Shown here: piece by piece, positions 28,144-43,010 of the stretch
Layout of the letters: each line of letters opens with the position of its first letter
Position numbering within the stretch: position 1 is the stretch's first letter
Source: Latrodectus hesperus
Lineage: Eukaryota; Arthropoda; Arachnida; Araneae; Theridiidae
DNA: 64,000 bases
Assembly: GCA_037975125.1 (NCBI GenBank)
Contig: CM075853.1
Coordinates: forward strand, 33,062,613 to 33,126,612
Reading direction: 5' to 3'
Translations under genes and position numbers: made by a program
Notes under the pieces: generated by a model
What the model saw: the letters and a program-made list of their open reading frames with translations, nothing else
Told to the model about the DNA's origin: nothing
The model's database searches: none

Positions 28144-30510
28144 CTAAACACAAGCATCAAAAATTAAATGAGCATAAAAAATAGCTTAGTTTAGTTACAT
28201 TAATCTATTTTAATGACAAAAATATATGAAAAAGATATAACTAACCAAGATACTAGACAACTATTGACAATGAGCTTATAATACAGATATTGTGCAAGTA
28301 AATGAAATAAATACATCACTTTATCGCAGAGTACTGGTATAATTTTGATTAGTTGAATACTTGCTTAATTGCAATTGTTCTAAGCATCTCAATGCTTTGA
28401 TGTTTTTTTGGCATATTTTAAATGCACCAAATGCGTGTAACCAATACCGAGATCAGGTAAACTTTTTTCTTTTGAGTATTTAATTTCTCTTTCTATCGTA
28501 AAGATTATTTAAAATTTTATCTGTCTATTTCATTTATTGTGGCCATATATTCTTTTAATTTTATTCTTCCAATATTCTTCTCATAGAAGCATTGGTTCAA
28601 ATAGGCAATCCATTGAGAATTTATTCTAAGCTAGAAACACTTATTACCTACTTTTGACCCTAATAAATAATATTCTTCTCTATATTCTAATACCATTCCT
28701 TATACACAATTTTGGATAAATTTAATTTTTAATTTTTTACACACATAAGGAATTATTATATGCATATACATTTAAAATGAATCAAAAAAAGTTTCAGAAA
28801 ATACTAATTAGTACTGATTCTTTGATTATTTAAGAGAGTCGGTAGATGTTTGAAATTTTCTTTAAATATCAAAATAAGTTCCAAATGGGAGAGAAATTCT
28901 GTTCAAAGAGAGATTTCTAATAACTATTATAAAATGAAATGCAAGAATTGATTCATACTCATGCACATAACCACAGCTGAAATTTTAAAATTGTTCATAA
29001 ATGTTGTTCATAAATGTAAACTTTATGCAATGTTCTTTCAGACAGTAATGAAAAACTGACATTAGGTTATTATGTTTATACAACAATAAATTTACTGCTT
29101 TTATCAGTTAATATTTTATTAGAAAGAAGAAAATTATTTTCTTTCTTAATTATTTTAGAATAAGAAGACATTTCCATTTTCTTCCTAATAAATGTTTTGG
29201 TTAAGTAGATGATTTGATTTTACAATATGAATTCTTAATGATTCAGATTTAAAAAAAAATTATAAAATATTAATTTAAATAAATATTATTTTATGAAAAG
29301 AAATGTTTTCTTATACATTTAAGCTTATATAAAATCTTACTTATCAAAAAGTTTAGTTTTAACACGTTTTTTGATTTTACGAAATGAAATTGTCTAATAC
29401 GGATTCATTTAAAAAAATTATAAAATAACATTATTCCTATTTATATTTAATTAGCATTTTTGTATAGAAAAATATAACTAGTTTTTCTCTCTTAGTAATT
29501 TTTACAAAATGTGTGTTCATTCTTCATTTAAAATTAATTTTAGCGTTTGTTTTGATTTAAAAGATGGTTTATATTTTAAAATGTAAATTATATAATACAG
29601 ATTTTCTTCAAAAATTATAAAATTACTTTCTTTTTACTTTATAAAGTAAATATTTGCGCGTAATACAAGCTGAAATTTGGTTTTTCCTTAATCATTTTTT
29701 AAAAAAATATTTTTCTTCTATATCTAAAAATGCATTTTACTCAATTTTTAAAATGAAAAAATATTAAGGTGAAATATTTTCTTTAATATTTTCAACAGAA
29801 TTATGTAATGAGATACATAACGATCCTAACTTGAGAAAGATTAATAACCCCAATCCTGTTGAATCTGTGATTACATAAGGAATAACTTCTATTACTTGTA
29901 AATATTAAAAAAATAAAAGGAAACAAGTTTATTATGTCAGCAAACCGCATTATGTGAGTAATTATATATGAATTTCAAGAATACACTGAATGTAAAAGAA
30001 AATATTAACACATGATCCTCACTTTTGCTAAAATTTAAAAAGTATCCACTTTTGAATTCATTTTTTCATGAAACTTTGGCATTAGCGAAATTATTTTTTG
30101 CACTCCTTTTACAAATTATTTATTTTCTTTGGGGGACATTCAGAAATTAGCGGGAAAGACTGATTTAAAAATCAGTCGGTTTTATATATTTTGACTGTAC
30201 ATACTGGGAAGAAACTAGTTTAGAAAATTTTAGGATTATTTTGAAATTAAGAGTATGGCGAATTTATTTTGATTCAAAATCCATCCTATATATTTATAAT
30301 TTTGTTAATAAATAAATATATAGATAAACTTCCTTTATATATTGCATGTATTTATAACTTAGAATTATTTTCCTGTTTACTTTCCTAAATTGTGTTATGT
30401 ACAGAATTTTGCATAGTTTTTAAAACATAGGAATACCAAAATACGTCAGAAATACGTAAAGAGCATATATAACAATAAATTAAAAGGATTGAAGACACCA
30501 GATAATGTAC
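28144..30510 (-). other. Intron of LEV-10-like gene
   Basis: AT-rich throughout; no repeat family, RNA gene or coding signal recognised. Confidence 0.6.
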
Positions 30511-30738
30511 CCCATTTTACTGACGAACTCCACAAAGAGGCCGGGTCCAGAAGTTTCATACACAGATTTGGGCTGCTCGGTCCGTGGTCGATTGATATCA
30601 CAGAGCTTGGATATGATTTTGGAAGGGTCCTTGTATGGACTGTCGTATAATTTGAGAGACTCGTTGCACAATGTGACCCTCTCCATTCGAAAGAACTCAA
30701 AAGTTAACTTCAAAACTTCATCATCTGGAGCAATAAAC
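30511..30738 (-). CDS. LEV-10-like gene: middle of CUB3
   Basis: A 228-bp exon with acceptor TCTCTACAACAG and donor ATGGG|GTACAT; it enters needing one base and leaves in phase 2. It encodes the central strands of CUB3: VLKLTFEFFRM, then CNESLKLYDS, where the LYD stands in for the usual YDG turn, then KLCDINRP and GLFVEFVSKMG, which joins GSLEGAS in the next exon. One sequon (NES) is present. Reading past this donor gives a stop ten codons on, so the splice site is needed to keep the frame. Confidence 0.88.
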
Positions 30739-33700
30739 CTGTTGTAGAGAAAATATTTTATAAATCGTCATTAAAAGAAATTAACTTAAAAATTTTAAAT
30801 TCTTAGCAATAAACCTGAAATACAGGTAATATTAATTTGAATCCATGCTCATTCAAAATCAACTTTAAAAGAATATTATCGAAAGAATATGTCTGATAAC
30901 ATTCTGGAATTAAGCAGATAATCGAATTCAGATAGCTGGCAAACAAAAAATAAAGGATGCTTAAAAATAATCAAAATGCAAACAATTTATATTTAACAAT
31001 AGCAACGATACTCAGAGTGGAAAATACTTAAAACAATTATTTTAAATATTAAACGATAAATTGGAAAACTGTTATCGATATTATGAAATAGGTTAACATT
31101 ATTTTAATTATTTTACAATGGAGAATGCTACGCAGTAATTTAATATAAATTTATGATATTGTAATATCATAATATAGATATTGTGATTGATAATCTTAAT
31201 CAATAATCAACAAGCAATTAGTGTTAACGATGCAATAGATAAAATTAAGGAACTTATTCGTTTGAATTACTGACATTATTGCAGGGTATGGCTGGGTTTA
31301 TTGTAATATGTTATACTGTAATGCCAGGAGAGAAAAAAACCACATTAAACCTTACAATGTAAAAATTATTAAAATACTTGTTACTCAAGATACCCAATCC
31401 ATTATTTATGTTTTTTAACAACAGAAATTCTGTTTAAAATCGTAAATATATTTCATTTAATATTTTGCAAAAGGTTATTCTGTAGACTTTTAAATGATAA
31501 AACACGAAATATTGTATATTCAATGTTTAGAACAAGTATAGCTGACATCTCAATACATGTTTCAAAGTATTCAATATTTACCTAACCGCAGACTATTTAA
31601 ATTTTAATTAATTTTGAAAATCTTTAGCCCCCAAATGACGTTTTATTTTGCATTATTACTTATTGCAAATAACAAGCAATGACTTGTGCTTTGAATCAAC
31701 ATCATATATGAAATATTAATAAAAATTATAAAACATCAATAGTCCCACTGCTTTTTATATGCTCTACACTCAATTCTACAATAGAATACTTTTTCTTTTT
31801 TAATACATAACCAAATTCAGATAAAAGATTCAAATTTGAAATCAAAATAAAATAATGCATTTAGAGCACAGATTTCAAAATGGGCAACTGTCCAACTTTC
31901 CATTCTCTCCCTGAACTGAACCACGTACTCTCAGAACTTCTCAGAAAACGCTCACAAGTAATATAAATTTCCAGAGAAAATATGCAGACGTAGTATTATG
32001 TTTCTGGTAAATTCTCAGCGGTACGAATCGAAATTGAGAACGGAATGAAATCCATCTTTTGAACTTGATGAAGAGTCGATGGTGAATCCGATGCGAAATT
32101 GTGAGTGTAATTCGAAATGCAGCAGTGCATGATGAGGTAAATAAAATTTCCTTTTTTGCTTTTGGTGGAGTTCCTATGCCTTACGAAAAGATCTTTCATT
32201 TACATTTATACAAAATTGTCTAAGAATATTTGTTACGTGACTTTAATAATTTTTGCCTGTTGTGGTTGCCTGATTGATATACTTCATCAAGACATGTCCC
32301 GACAACCATGGAACACTTTTGTAAAATTTGCTTCACAACAGTTTCATGTAATTTTATTTCCCTATCGTCTAAATTTTATTAAATCCATGAAAAAAGGAAA
32401 ATTACAGGAATATTGGGCTATAAGAAATATTTGGTTTTTGTGACAAAATGAATAACTAAAGCTCCATTTCAAAATTTTCTGAAACGAGAAAAAAATAGAA
32501 CCACAAAGGAAAATCTTAGAAAATCCAAAGCAAATAAATCAGGAGTTTTAGTTAAATTTTAAAATCAGATAAAAGGAGAATGACCATTTTTCTTTCTGCT
32601 TTTTAGGCCTCGATCCTTGAGATTTAATGGAAAAATAATGTGGTTCTCAAGCTTAAAAAGTTAGAGATCTCTGCTCTTGAAGCCACAAATTCATAGTACT
32701 CATTTTATCATGCGAATGACATAGCTATCAATAAAGCAGTTTCCCTTAAATTTTGAGTTGAGTTATTTTGCTAAGTTTCATTTCAATTTATAAAAATTTT
32801 GTGTGGGGACTTACTGTGGCTTAGTGGTTGAACAGCTCTATTCAAAGGGAAAGTTCCCATGTCCGATCCCAGTCAATGATGAACAACGGGAAGTGGATGT
32901 TGCGCTTATTGCATTTGTATGTATGATTGTCGAAGTTGGTGCTTGACAGTTTTCTGTGCTTTCTGCCTTGCAACGCGTGAATAATACTCACTGACTATGA
33001 TGAATGAAAAGTCTTCCCGGAATAGGGCAATTTATACAGTGGATATTAAAGTGGCCGACAAGGCCTTTAAATGTTTGGCTATCCACTAAGCAGAATAGAA
33101 CATTTTATATTATTGATTAATTTTCATCATATCTGCAATATTTAATTTCTCTAAATTCAACTCATTAATTTTAGTCATTCAAAATTTTCTTTAACTGGTA
33201 AAATTATTTCATTAATTTTCAATTTAATTTTGCTAAAAAACTTAATTAAATTTAAGAACACAGATTTTATGTAAAATAAGTTCCTATAAAAATAAAGGTT
33301 ACAGTAAATGTTTTTCTTACATTTTTAAAATTTTAATTGAAATATATTAAATTTTTTGTTGGTACATAATATAATTATTAATTCAAGATCTTGAAAAACA
33401 AAAAGTTTACAATATTTAAGGATTTGATAGTATATTTTGTTTTTATTAAAATTTTTATGATTATGCGTTACAACACAGCTATTAAAACTGAATATTAATT
33501 TAATCGACAGCTCAAATATAACTAAACCGTCATACCAATAATCTTTAAAATACATTATAATAGGTTCGACAATTTCTTTTTCGTGTAATTTAACTTGGAT
33601 TATACATACATGCATCGAACCGAATTTGACCAAATAGATGATATAATGATTGTATTGGCTGGTATATCGATGGCCACCTTTTATACCAGAAGAGGAATTT

Positions 33701-35208
33701 AACTGGACATAGGAGTTAAAATTGATTTCTAATTATTAAAAAGGGCGCCATACGCAACTATAGGGAGAACCAGACACATAAATTGAAGATTTGAGCACTA
33801 ATCATTTAAACACTAGTACGAAAAGTTAATATGATTTTTAAAATTTTACCCATCGCTGAAGGTAACAAAGTATCATGTGAATTTTTTATATTTCAATATT
33901 TTTTAACAAAATTAATGTTCAAGAAAATGATTTATTATTCAAGTGACAAAATGTGTGACATATACTGCAAAAACTATAATTTTTTGATTTCAAATGCAAA
34001 TAAGTATATTATTGAATATAATACATTAAATATGTTAAGATAATATGCCCTCAAATATGCAGGGCATTGTTCTCTCGTGTCCAGAATGTAAAGAGCTTAT
34101 TATTCAATTTTGCTGTCAAGACTGTAATTTTGACACATTGTTCCAATTTTTCCTCAATGTTTGGATGGAAAAGTGGATTCTCTGTTTAACATCTAACTTA
34201 CTGACCTTATCTTTTGGCCATGATATGAAATTAGAAGTTGGTTGAGAGTTTGCCAACTTTGGAGGAAAGAATTAATTAACTATATTCGCGTGCGAATGCA
34301 ATAAAATAAATAAAAACATATCGTTTAAACCCGAGTGCAATGAGGAACAAAATGGTGGAATAATATTAAATCATTTTTTACTTTAATATAATGTTCAAGT
34401 TTATATTTTAAAAATTGTTTGTTTATGGAAAAACATCATTATTACAAACTGCTTTTTTAACTATTAAAAATATAATTTTTTTTAACATTTTAAAATAATT
34501 CAAGATTTAATAAAATTTCTTCGGTAAAAAAAGGCATCCAATACACAGTTCGACAATATAATTCACTCTTTTATTAAAAGATTAACGCAAGAAATTTTTT
34601 TGCTTAAAACGGGTATAATACTATCTTAAAAATTTTAAAAGCTAGAAAATACTAAGTTTTATTAAAATCTTTCGCGACATAATCACTTTTGTCGATTTAA
34701 CCATACAAAATTTAACCCCATTTTATTATCTGTCATGTGTGTGATTCTTGTGTTTACATACAAAGTTTATCCATTTATGACTGTTTTTATCTACAATTTT
34801 TAATTAGATAAGAGTTTAAGACTTAATGATCCAGAAGATTGATCAATCTATATTTCAGAGACCCATTATGAGTGTTTTGAAACACAAATTAATCGGTGAC
34901 CCTTCGATACCATAGGTGGTTACATGAAAGAAGGTTATTATACTCTTTAATATCACTATTTATAGCCTACATTACTGAGTACAGCCTATAGCACCAACTA
35001 TCGGTTGCATCAAACATCTATGAGAAATTTCTATAAAAATTTTTGTACTTTTACTGAAGACTCACCAATTTTTCCATATTAATATCGATCACCTTTTGTA
35101 GGTAATTTTGTTAGTCCTTAATGAAACACATACAATTGTAAGTTTAAACAAATAATGTAAAACTTTAATTCATAAAGAGAATGAAACATAAACGCCCATT
35201 TTTCTTAC
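30739..35208 (-). other. Intron of LEV-10-like gene
   Basis: AT-rich. A tRNA-derived SINE-like block lies at 32815-33085. More complex sequence at 31880-32200 and 34040-34260 has medium-length open frames, but no domain and no splice structure fitting the host gene. Confidence 0.5.
32815..33085 (+). mobile_element. SINE-like, tRNA-derived element (second family)
   Basis: Starts TGTGGCTTAGTGGTTGA (A-box-like) with GTCCGATCCC (degenerate B box) about 40 bases on, then about 200 bases of less AT-rich body. No target duplication or tail was identified. It could be a decayed copy of a different SINE family from the one at 25.3 and 38.4 kb. Confidence 0.5.
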
Positions 35209-35473
35209 CTGTAGGTGCAAGTGGTGTTGACGGGATACCAGGACCTGAGATGTCCGAAGGTGGCGACATCTCCTGAGCGCATGTGCTTCGTGATCGAACA
35301 AGTTCCGTTGCTGTCTAGACGAGGGTACTGGTGTTCAGTCTCAGATTCAGAGTGAACACTCTCTGCCTTAAAGTGGAATCCCTTGTTCAATAAAGGCCCG
35401 GCAGGTGACGTGACGAACTCGACGAGCATCTCTGAGCCTGAAGCGACTATTTGAGACTTAAGCCTGCCTCTCC
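35209..35473 (-). CDS. LEV-10-like gene: end of CUB2 and start of CUB3
   Basis: A 265-bp exon with acceptor TCTTAAATCTAG and donor TACAG|GTAAGA; it enters with two bases and leaves in phase 2. It finishes CUB2 (SEMLVEFVTSPAG, then KGFHFKAE, the typical closing strands). A linker rich in Ser, Glu and His follows, and CUB3 opens with NGTCSITKHMRSGD, then WYPVNTTCTYR, where the Cys pair and the YP-x-N-x-x-C pattern mark the module start. Sequons NGT and NTT are present. Confidence 0.9.
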
Positions 35474-35796
35474 CTAGATTTAAGACAAAAACAGATATAT
35501 AATATATATAGAAACAGCGCTTATGAAATTATAATTTTATATTTCAGCAGAAACATGATATTTGACATAATATGCTTGAAAAGCATGTTGAACAAAAAAT
35601 GCTGAGAATATCGGAGATATTTGAATAGTTTTCCCACTTGTAATTCTCACACTATTAATAATATTTCTTAAACTAAAATTTATCGTTACTTTCCATCGAT
35701 TTAAATTTAAGTACCAATCTGTATACACATATTAATACACATATTAATGTTACACAATATAAATTAAATCATAGATGTATAAATTGCTGAAGTATA

Positions 35797-35978
<182 letters not shown>

Positions 35979-36855
35979 TACAATTAGTATAACATTACTA
36001 TGAAAGAGAATTCCAAGAATAAAAATAATATATGCGATTGAATAAAACTTTATTTATGTAAAAAGTTTCCTTTATTAAATAGTAGAAAAATCATGGAATT
36101 ATTTATAATGAAAAATAAGTAATTTTAACTTAAAAATTTATAAGTTCATAGTTTACATTCAGAAACTAACTGTTTATTATCTAATTTTAGCCAGTTGTTA
36201 AATCCATTGAATTCATATTTTGCTTCCACTCGGTATCGCTTAGTCCAAATTTTAACAAAGAACATCCAGTAATATATATTAGTAATATTGTCACTAAATA
36301 ATTAAATATGATTTATTTAATGCGTTAACAATGAACTGTTTTGTTAAATACTGGAAACAATTTCTGAAAAAAATTTGTTGAGCGCATTGTAATAAATTTG
36401 TATACATTTATATATAATTTATAATAAGTAGACTAATTGCACGAAAGAGGTTATTCTGCCGTCAGAGAAATAAATTCAGACATCATTTAGCAAATCAGGT
36501 TTATTGGAAAGGCTTATGCAGGTTTATTAACGTCATCTTAGTATAGATCCCCATTTGAGGCGAAATTCAAAGAAACGTTTCTTAACTCAGATTTCAGCTT
36601 TTACTTTTGAGATTAATTCAAAATCATAAAGTAAATAATATATTTAGTGATTTTAAATTAGCAAGAAAATGTGAATTTTCTTGTTTTTTAGAGTATTTAT
36701 AAAAAATGTTTTTTAGAGTATTTCCAAAGCTCTTTACAGTTAAGAGATATTGTCAAAATACCTTTAGCTTAGAGGTGATAAATAATAAAAATAAACTACA
36801 TTAACAAAATAAAGCATTATGAAAAATAAATAAATATTTATACTGGTAAATTAAA

Positions 36856-36974
<119 letters not shown>

Positions 36975-37956
36975 AATTGGATTTTCACTCAAGTTCATCT
37001 AAGTATAAACTTTTTTATGATTTCCTGTTTTGACTGAAGCAATTACAAATAAACATTTCTACATTTCTAAATATATATCAAGTATAGAAAAAATTCCAGG
37101 AAACAGATATATTGACATATATTTATTGTGTATTTATGTTAAAAACGTAACACATTTCTATCATTTCCTCCTACTTCAATATAAAACAGTTAAGTCGTTT
37201 GAACAACCAGTTGGATTTCCAATTATGAATATAAAAAATGCATTAGAATCATTGAGTTATTTTTCTGGGAGATTAAATACCATACTCTATGTAATTCGAA
37301 CTCAAAATTCGATTATTATTATTAAAAAAATTTCTTGCTATAAAATAGTTTAAACATGATGAATAAGGTAAAAAAATAAATACAACCGTCAGTATTAAAA
37401 TTTTATGGAAAATGTATTCACAAGAAGAGGTACATTATGATCTAGACTTAAAATCTAGTCATGGTGCTTCAAAACTATATCTCTTCAATCGTAACCAACA
37501 CTGAACAATCTAATCTGTAATATTGCTTTTATGCTCTCTATCTGCATTTATCTGGAGGTGAATGTGCTTTAGTTCTCCGAATTTTCCCATTTAATATTAT
37601 CCACACGATATCTACTAACTTCTTTTAGAAATCCATATGCGGTAGATTTTGAAAGGCCTTACGAAATCCTTCAACTGTTAAACTACGGGATATTTCGTTC
37701 CAAAGAACTATAAATTGTTTCTCAATTTCTGACTCCATCATCAAATATGTTATTCAGTTTTCGTGATGAATATGCATGGCAGTGAATTAAAGCGCACACA
37801 CACACATAAATCTCAGAAAGGACCGACATTTGAAACGAGTTTAAAATGTACATTAAATTTTTTTTACAACATTTAGATTACGCATTTTCGGATTAAAACA
37901 AATATGTGGACACTCAGATTATTGGAAGCAACTCTTTTCTTACGAAATGGTCTTAC

Positions 37957-38165
37957 CACATAACGTAACGATGAGGGGACTTTCCTCTGTCGCTCCATCA
38001 TATATTTTGACGTAGTCGAAAGGACACTCGCTATTGTCTCTAGTCACGGGTCTGGGAAAGCAGAGAAGCAGGTTGTCACATCTCAATCCGTCCACATCGA
38101 AGGAGTTCATATCCAAGGCCACGAGGCTCCGAGTGACAGACAATGTATATCGGCAGCGAAGATTC
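37957..38165 (-). CDS. LEV-10-like gene: core of CUB2
   Basis: A 209-bp exon with acceptor TCTCTCTCGATAG and donor TGTG|GTAAGA; it enters needing one base and leaves in phase 1. It encodes NLRCRYTLSV, completing the YPRNL-x-C start motif, then CDNLLLCFPRP and ECPFDYVKIYDGA. The DYVKIYDG block is the most diagnostic CUB signature, and its Asp is a usual calcium ligand in Ca-binding CUBs. It ends LIVTLCG, joining the closing strands in the next exon. Confidence 0.93.
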
Positions 38166-38332
38166 CTATCGAGAGAGAAGATAAATGTGAGGATAAAAAA
38201 ATTTCATTAAATTCGTCATTTAAATTCTTTTATTCAGTTTATAAATTTGAAGTATAAGAAGTGAAATATATGCTGAACTTTTTTTGTGTTAAATATGCAT
38301 TATTCCACTACCAAACCTAACCACCACTTAGT

Positions 38333-38779
38333 TATAAAATGTGTCACCTCAAATATTTTTCAAATATATATTTAATTAATAACGAATTAAGAGTGTGTAA
38401 GGCCGTGGTAATCTAGTAGTTCGGGCATCGGTCTTCCATCCGAAAGGGTTGGGTTCGATTCTCAATGCCGCCAATGACCCACCGAGTACATGCGATATAC
38501 ATGCTCTTTAAATCTGTAGAATCGAAAGTCCCGTAGTCGAGATCGTTGAGCAGTTACCATGGTAATGGTTTGGAGAAAATTTCCTTCCCTCCAGATCAAT
38601 TCAAAATTGATGGATTGGATCCTCCGATGGTGCCATCTATCGGAGGAGTTTAGAGCAAAGTCGCACTCTCACCTTCGTAAGGCTCTAATTGAACGAAAGG
38701 CGCACCCTACTGACATAAATTCGCATAGCCAATGGCATAGCGAGCTTGGCTTGTCCAAGCATCATAAGTAACAACAACA
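38333..38779 (+). mobile_element. tRNA-derived SINE, copy 2, plus shared 5' flank
   Basis: The SINE body (38400-38779) has the same tRNA-like head (AGGCCGTGGTAATCTAGTAG), a B box (GGTTCGATTCT) and a tail, ATAAGTAACAACAACA. It differs from copy 1 at many positions. The 67 bases before it (38333-38399) are almost identical to the sequence flanking copy 1 (25625-25690, reverse strand), including AAGAGTGTGTA, which is copy 1's own target duplication. No duplicate of that word follows copy 2. Confidence 0.88.
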
Positions 38780-41700
38780 TTTCTTGCAATTTTTAGAGTA
38801 TTAAAAAGAATTACGAGGTAACATTTTCGTAAAACATGTATTTAAGTAAATTGTATTGAATCACCTATAGCACTGAAATTATAACAAATAATGAATCATA
38901 TGAATCAAGCAAAAATCATAAAGATTTATATATTTCATAGGTATAGTTAATAAAATTTTAGATCAAAGGAAAATTAGATGGGAAAAATCTCATAAATTTA
39001 TTAATAGTAGCATTATTGGAAACATAAGATGTAATACATGCTGTATTATATAGGCTGGAGTATATTTCAATAAAATCAATTATACACTCGGGTCATTTCT
39101 CAACAGTAATTGTGTTAGTTTAATTTAGCTTAGGCGTGAATTTAAAATGTTAAGTTTAGCATCTTAGTCTTGCAAATGTTCCCTTAAAACCAAATCGGGA
39201 AATCAACCAGGTAAGAAATATAAGAATCTAAATATGACACTGGGTAAAAGTAATTAGTGTTATTAAGTTATATTAAATTTCATGTGAAATACTGTCTTTT
39301 ACGTATCTTCTAGAAATTAACACATCAAAAAATATAATAAATAATTGATATGTAAAATCAAAACGAGTATAAGTAGAGCTTTATTGAATATTCTTCTATA
39401 GGCTTATTTTTTCATATTCGAACCAAGATACTTAAAATAGATAAATAAGATAATTCAAAAAAGAAATGAAATAAATAACTGAATGAGAAAGCAAATACGA
39501 TGCTCGATATATTGCAAGGTAATAATTTTTTTAATCGAAAATATAGTTTGAAATGTTTATATAATAAGTTTGCAGATAACATTGAGTAAAAGAGCTAAAT
39601 GTATGCATAATTCGATGAAAGTATGTGTAATCGAAAAGCAGATAATAAATTTTCTCTAAGGAGGAATTAAGGAGATCTATAAAAAACTGCCATATCCTAT
39701 CGAAGGAATAGGAAATGAAGAGACATATATCATCATAATTTACAATCTAATGAATATTCCAAAGAGGAAATAAAACAGAGAAAAATGTAGGAAATTAGAA
39801 TTTAAACCAAACACATCAAAAACTAATAATGTCCTAGTAGTTATTCTTCTTCCGTTCAATATTTATGTGTATCTAATTAAATAAAGAAATATGAGAAAAT
39901 GTGGAAATCATTACAATATGAATAGATATAAATTAATGAAGTTACAAATAACTGATAAATAATTAAAATTCATTTAATTATGCAGCCTTAACTATGAATA
40001 TCGTGTTTCGCATAGAGTAGATTCCATGTTGCATAACTTTAAATACATATACAATATTTAAATTTCAATCTCAATGAAATTCTTTTAATTTTATGAACTA
40101 GATGTTCGTGACTAATTTTATATTCAATATAATATTTCATGACGCTGGAAATTTATTCATTTATTTTTCCAAAATAACTTTTCATAAATTTAATTATGTT
40201 GTTGAATATTCATTGAACGGCAAGAAAGACGTTATAATCTCTTTGTGAAATTATTTAAGAGCTTTTCATATGAGAAAAGTTAGCACATAATTATCAGAAG
40301 AAAAATTTTTGTTCATGTATATGGGAACTCCTTATACAACTTATGGAAACTTAGCGTAAAGATTAAAGAAAAACAGAAACGAAAAGATTGGTAAAGTTTT
40401 CCATAAAGTTTTGAATTTATGCAGCAAAGTCTAGAATTTATATTTCAGAGATATTTAGCAAGGGTTGTCGATATTTATTTGCGATGTTTACTTAACGGAA
40501 AATATGTTTTCATTTACTAAAAAGATGCATTCACAGTTTAATCATTTGCATATAATAATAATAAGGTTTATGTAAATAGAAGCTTACATAATCCATACCT
40601 TGTTAATTCTCGGAAAAATGTTATTTTAAAACTTTGTGGATAAGTTATTTTTTCAATGTTGTTTTCATACTTAGGAGAATTGAATAACATACATATGTAT
40701 GTGTTTCCTTAAGAGAGTTGAATAAACATACATTTACATATTTTTTAAAGAAAACACAAATACATGTATGTAGGGTTCTCTTAATTTAAAATATATGTAT
40801 GGTTATATATATTTTCAAGGGAATATACATTCAGAGAGTAACACAATATTTCTTTTTCATAGGCATAAATATATTTATCTTATCTTTCTGATTATTCTCT
40901 TATATTCATCAAATTTCCTTAATTCATTATTTTTTTTATAGTATTGTTCTTATTTACCATCACACTTTCTTCATTCCAATTTCTTAACTTAATATCATAA
41001 TGTTTATAATGACTTATAGTTGGTTTATCATTTTATTTATCACAGTTCTTTAATTAATTAACAATTTCTCTTTACAATAATTCTCTGACTCGCTATCATT
41101 ATATTTAAAATATTTCCCAAATTCTTCATCATTTTCATTATAACATTTTCTTGATTCGCTATCATATTCATCAAATAATCCTTTGTATTTTATCGCTTTT
41201 TGCGTTACAATTCTGTGATTGGTTATCAGATGCTTCCACATAGTTTTCTAGTTCATTCTTAACAAATTCAGCTCATTTTTCATTTATGATTCATTTTTAT
41301 TTTTCGTAGTTCTTTTATACATTGTTTTACTAAAATACACTCGTTACTAATTGCGAAAATTGAAATAAATTGATAATTTTCTCATAGTTTAAAAATTATG
41401 TTTATCTTCCTATAGTTAAATAAGTGCCAGGTTGATGTAATATAGCTTGATTTTGACAGTACGCCAAAAAATTGCAATCAACTAACAAACCATTAATTTA
41501 TTTACGAATGAAAAAATTTTTTGTAAGAGATTTAAAAAATTGTCTTTCATTCTTAGATGCATTTAACAGTAAATAGCAAATAAAAAAAATTTGATTTGAG
41601 AGTATTGAGTCCAAAACGAAAAAAAATATTAAATTTCTAAATTAAAAGAAAAAATTCCTTTATCAAGATGACACTGCATAAAGAAGCATTTCTGAATTTG

Positions 41701-42309
41701 CTTTAATAATTGGAATGCATATCATGTAATGGAATATTTTTCTGGTTTATTTCTTTTTTGTCCAATTACTAGAGGGAAGTTCAATTTGAAGATAAGGTTA
41801 AAAATATTTTTTTCATTTGAATTCTTGGTATATTTTAAACAGCGGATGCCATTAATTAACATTTTGTAAAATAAAATAAGATTTTATTTAACGGTAGAAA
41901 ATAGAAGAGATTTTTAGAGCTGTGTTTAATTGGGAAAAAGAAGCTCCACAGATAAATTCTATTTTGTTTATAAATAACGATTGCTAGATGCGATGATATT
42001 CAATTAGAAAGATAAAATTATAAAATAATGATGTCTATCAAATAATAGTTTGTGAAGAAATAAAATTAAATTACATTACGTCAACATTAATTATCATTAC
42101 TTTTAAGAAAATAAACATGTTAGCATTATTTCTTTCCTGCAGTAATATAAGAAAGCAGGCATTTTAATTTAGATTATGAAATAAAAAATGTTTATGCTTA
42201 TATATATGAGTTTCATAGTAGGGAAATATTAATTTCAAATTAAAATAAATAAAAAGTTTTCAAAACCAAGCATTTTGCATGATAAATTATGAATTATTGA
42301 TTTATTATT

Positions 42310-42760
42310 TGTGTCTAGCAAAGGGTGATTGGTAAAGTGGTTTATGTTCTACATGCACGTCTACTGGGGAAATAATTGGAAGTTTTTCAAGTTTTCTCCT
42401 TTTTGACAAGAGAATATGTTCCACTATTCATGGAAAACCATCCAGCGAAGGTATATGTAATGGATATTCAATGAATTTTACAACGGTCTAATAGTAAATT
42501 TCTTCTGCTGAGTTTTCCGGTAGATGATGTCAAATTAAGCTGTTAAGACTCGTTCTGAAACAATGACCTTCTTTGATAAGATGACCTTTTTTAAAGTATA
42601 GGATTATTAGGTTTGATCCTAGCCACTGTTGTAAGCCATGTAGGTTTTCGTTCCTTGCATTTACATCCAGCTAAATAGATATTAAGGAATTTTTTCCTGG
42701 TTTCCTTCCTTACGATGACAGCTAATAAGAAAAACTGAAAAATCTTCTAGTCAAGCAAAA
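42310..42760 (+). mobile_element. Degenerate SINE-like sequence
   Basis: TTGGAAGTTTTTCAAGTTTT with CTCC following (about 42378-42402) resembles a stretch near 58141-58164. AGGTTTGATCCTAGCC (about 42610) looks like a decayed B box. The copies are too degraded to bound. Confidence 0.3.
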
Positions 42761-42934
42761 CGCGCTGCTCATTAAAATATCTCACATGATTCAAATGTTA
42801 AGCTATATACACTATATGATATAAAGCATGCTTCATTTGTTAACTTATGTGTTTCAATATTGCTTAGATTTCTAAGTTTGCGTTTTAATTGTTAAGTTAT
42901 ATACTATGCTCTATCAAATTAAGTTATTAGGGCT

Positions 42935-43010
42935 TATCATGGCCGAATGGTAGAATCTTATTTTTCGCAGCAGAAGCTAGCAGATTCGATCTTAATTGCT
43001 CACCGTCAAA
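42935..43010 (+). mobile_element. tRNA-like SINE head, degenerate
   Basis: CATGGCCGAATGGTAGAATC (A-box-like) is followed about 45 bases later by AGATTCGATCTTA (B-box-like). It does not fold into a sound tRNA by eye and has no terminator T-run, so I call it a SINE relic. Confidence 0.35.

Noticed and set aside
33325..33633. 102-codon minus-strand frame in an intron
   Set aside because: It is AT-driven codons with no motif or splice context; frames this long occur by chance when six frames of 64 kb are scanned.
37030..37353. 107-codon plus-strand frame
   Set aside because: It has no recognisable domain, very AT-rich composition and no promoter or splice support.
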